Source: Metellina segmentata (Eukaryota; Arthropoda; Arachnida; Araneae; Tetragnathidae). Taken from it: a stretch of 64,000 nucleotides of DNA. Made by a program: the position numbers and the translations under genes. This document shows positions 62,789-64,000 of the stretch, piece by piece (position 1 is the first letter of the stretch; every line of letters begins with the position of its first letter). The notes below the pieces were generated by a model, which was not told the DNA's origin, searched no databases, and saw nothing but the letters and a program-made list of their open reading frames with translations. The DNA is taken from assembly GCA_947359465.1 (NCBI GenBank), contig OX375872.1:11044137-11108136 (forward strand), given 5' to 3'.

Positions 62789-64000
62789 GGATACTAATTT
62801 TTTTCTTTTTCACAGTTTTGTTTCGCTTTTATTAGTTGACCACTTCGAAGATTTTTCACATCATATTATGTAATAAAGCAGATGAGAAACGCCTTAGTAA
62901 TCATGAAATCGCTTCTTCAATCTTGTTTTCACTTTTACATTATTTTCAATGTTGTAACTCTCGCCGACTTCATGTACTCGTTTTTTAAACAGAATTTTCT
63001 TTTGCAATCAAATGGTAAAATAACATTTCTCGTGTTTCCAGAAACTTTTTCCGAAGATCGGCTGCGGTTTCTTCGACCTAATTAAAATTGGATTCTGAGT
63101 TACAGATACTTTTACAGTACATTATATAAGAAACTGTCTAGAAAACAAGAAGGCTTTCTTAGCTAACATGCTAAATGAATTAAATAAATCACCTCTTTAT
63201 ATAATTTCTGGAGTTTCTTTCATACTCTTATTTTTATTTTCTCCGTTTTTAGTTAAAATAAATTACTATAAGCTCCTGTATCTCCATATATTTATCTCTT
63301 ATGTCCGTACTAGGAAACGATACAATGCTATAAGAAATAAATGTAAGTAAATCGTGTTAAAAGTAATTATTTCAATTAAAAAAAATTAAATAACTTTATT
63401 TCAAATCAATTAACATAACTTAAATTTAAACAAGATTTTAATTTCCCTTCCTTATAATTTCCAATTTATTTATCATCTCCTATGTCACTACTCTCCAACA
63501 ATAAAACCATCTTTTAGTAGAAGAGAGTGCACTTATATTCAATTCATGCTCTATTCCATTTTCTGTTTATCACATTTGAATTGTCTGTTCTGTTTTAAAT
63601 CAACACATTTGTTAAAAGTACTATTTTAAATCTGCGAGATTTGATTGGGGCAAATCCCCAATTTGTTTTTTACGTACAATTGTTTTTTTTTAAATCTCAT
63701 ACAATGATTTTATTCATCACAATATTTATATCATGTATTATATTTCCATAATTTTTATATTTTGTACCATTTTGTTCCTCAGCATGTTTAAATGATAGAA
63801 TTCCATCACTGTTTGAGATCATAATTTTTTTGCTTATTTCCTTTCCCGAATACATTTTTATATTCATTATATGATTTAAAAAACACGAAATACATTTTGT
63901 GTCGCGCAAGACTTGTATCTATTTTTATAACAATGCGTTTACATTAACATTAACGTTATTTATTTTTATCTTGTGTTTGACGCCGCTGGTCCGCTTTTGG
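62789..64000. other. No gene recognised to window end
   Basis: AT-rich. Short ORFs (62882-63085, 63168-63350, 63697-63909 minus) have no motif I know. A TACTAAT, poly-pyrimidine, CACAG stretch at 62792-62814 resembles a 3' splice site. Confidence 0.45.

Noticed and set aside
62792..62814. 3' splice site of the candidate gene at 61.4 kb
   Set aside because: TACTAAT, a pyrimidine run and CACAG look convincing, but joining to the exon at 61512 gives a stop after six codons, and a TTAA-type MITE lies immediately upstream.

Overview
The window looks like repeat-dense, AT-rich nuclear DNA from an arthropod. An orb-weaving spider is my best guess, from the style of the Tc1 transposases and the tRNA-derived SINEs; this is inference and no single-copy marker was found. 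There is no bacterial gene organisation. Almost everything that can be read is mobile DNA or its decay products. The only candidate host-gene feature is a TATA/initiator promoter with a very short first coding exon near 61.4-61.5 kb.

Layout. 0-6 kb: a Tc1 fragment, two diverged copies of a ~700 bp repeat, tRNA-derived SINEs, and a minus-strand Helitron holding a ~950 bp foldback element. 6-14.7 kb: two minisatellite types, SINEs, copies of a palindrome-rich TTAA-ended element, and 3 kb with nothing recognisable. 14.8-19.9 kb: a nest in which a deleted Ty3/gypsy-like retrotransposon (minus strand) is split by an almost full-length Tc1 element and probably by a hAT remnant. 20-25.9 kb: two Helitrons in direct tandem, a third Helitron 3' end, and a TTAA-bounded MITE containing a SINE. 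26-34.2 kb: satellite blocks, a piggyBac transposase remnant, an internally deleted Tc1, a decayed non-LTR retrotransposon interrupted by a hAT MITE, and a Tigger/pogo remnant. 35.8-36.5 kb: a PIF/Harbinger-like element with a MADF-domain ORF. 37-46 kb: minisatellites and a dense SINE cluster. 46-53.2 kb: four Tc1 or DD41D mariner-type elements, one split by a hAT element that carries a ~0.8 kb tandem duplication. 53-61 kb: decayed SINEs, minisatellites and TTAA elements. 61.3-62.6 kb: the candidate promoter and exon, followed by nested tandem repeats.

How the parts relate. The piggyBac remnant and the many short elements with TTAA-CCCTC ends suggest past piggyBac-type mobilisation. The LINE remnant suggests retroposition of the kind SINEs need, though no 3'-end match was seen. 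The most unusual signal is a SINE group with three different tRNA-like heads sharing one central domain. No transposase here is intact, so the region reads as an archive of several insertion waves whose nesting gives relative ages.
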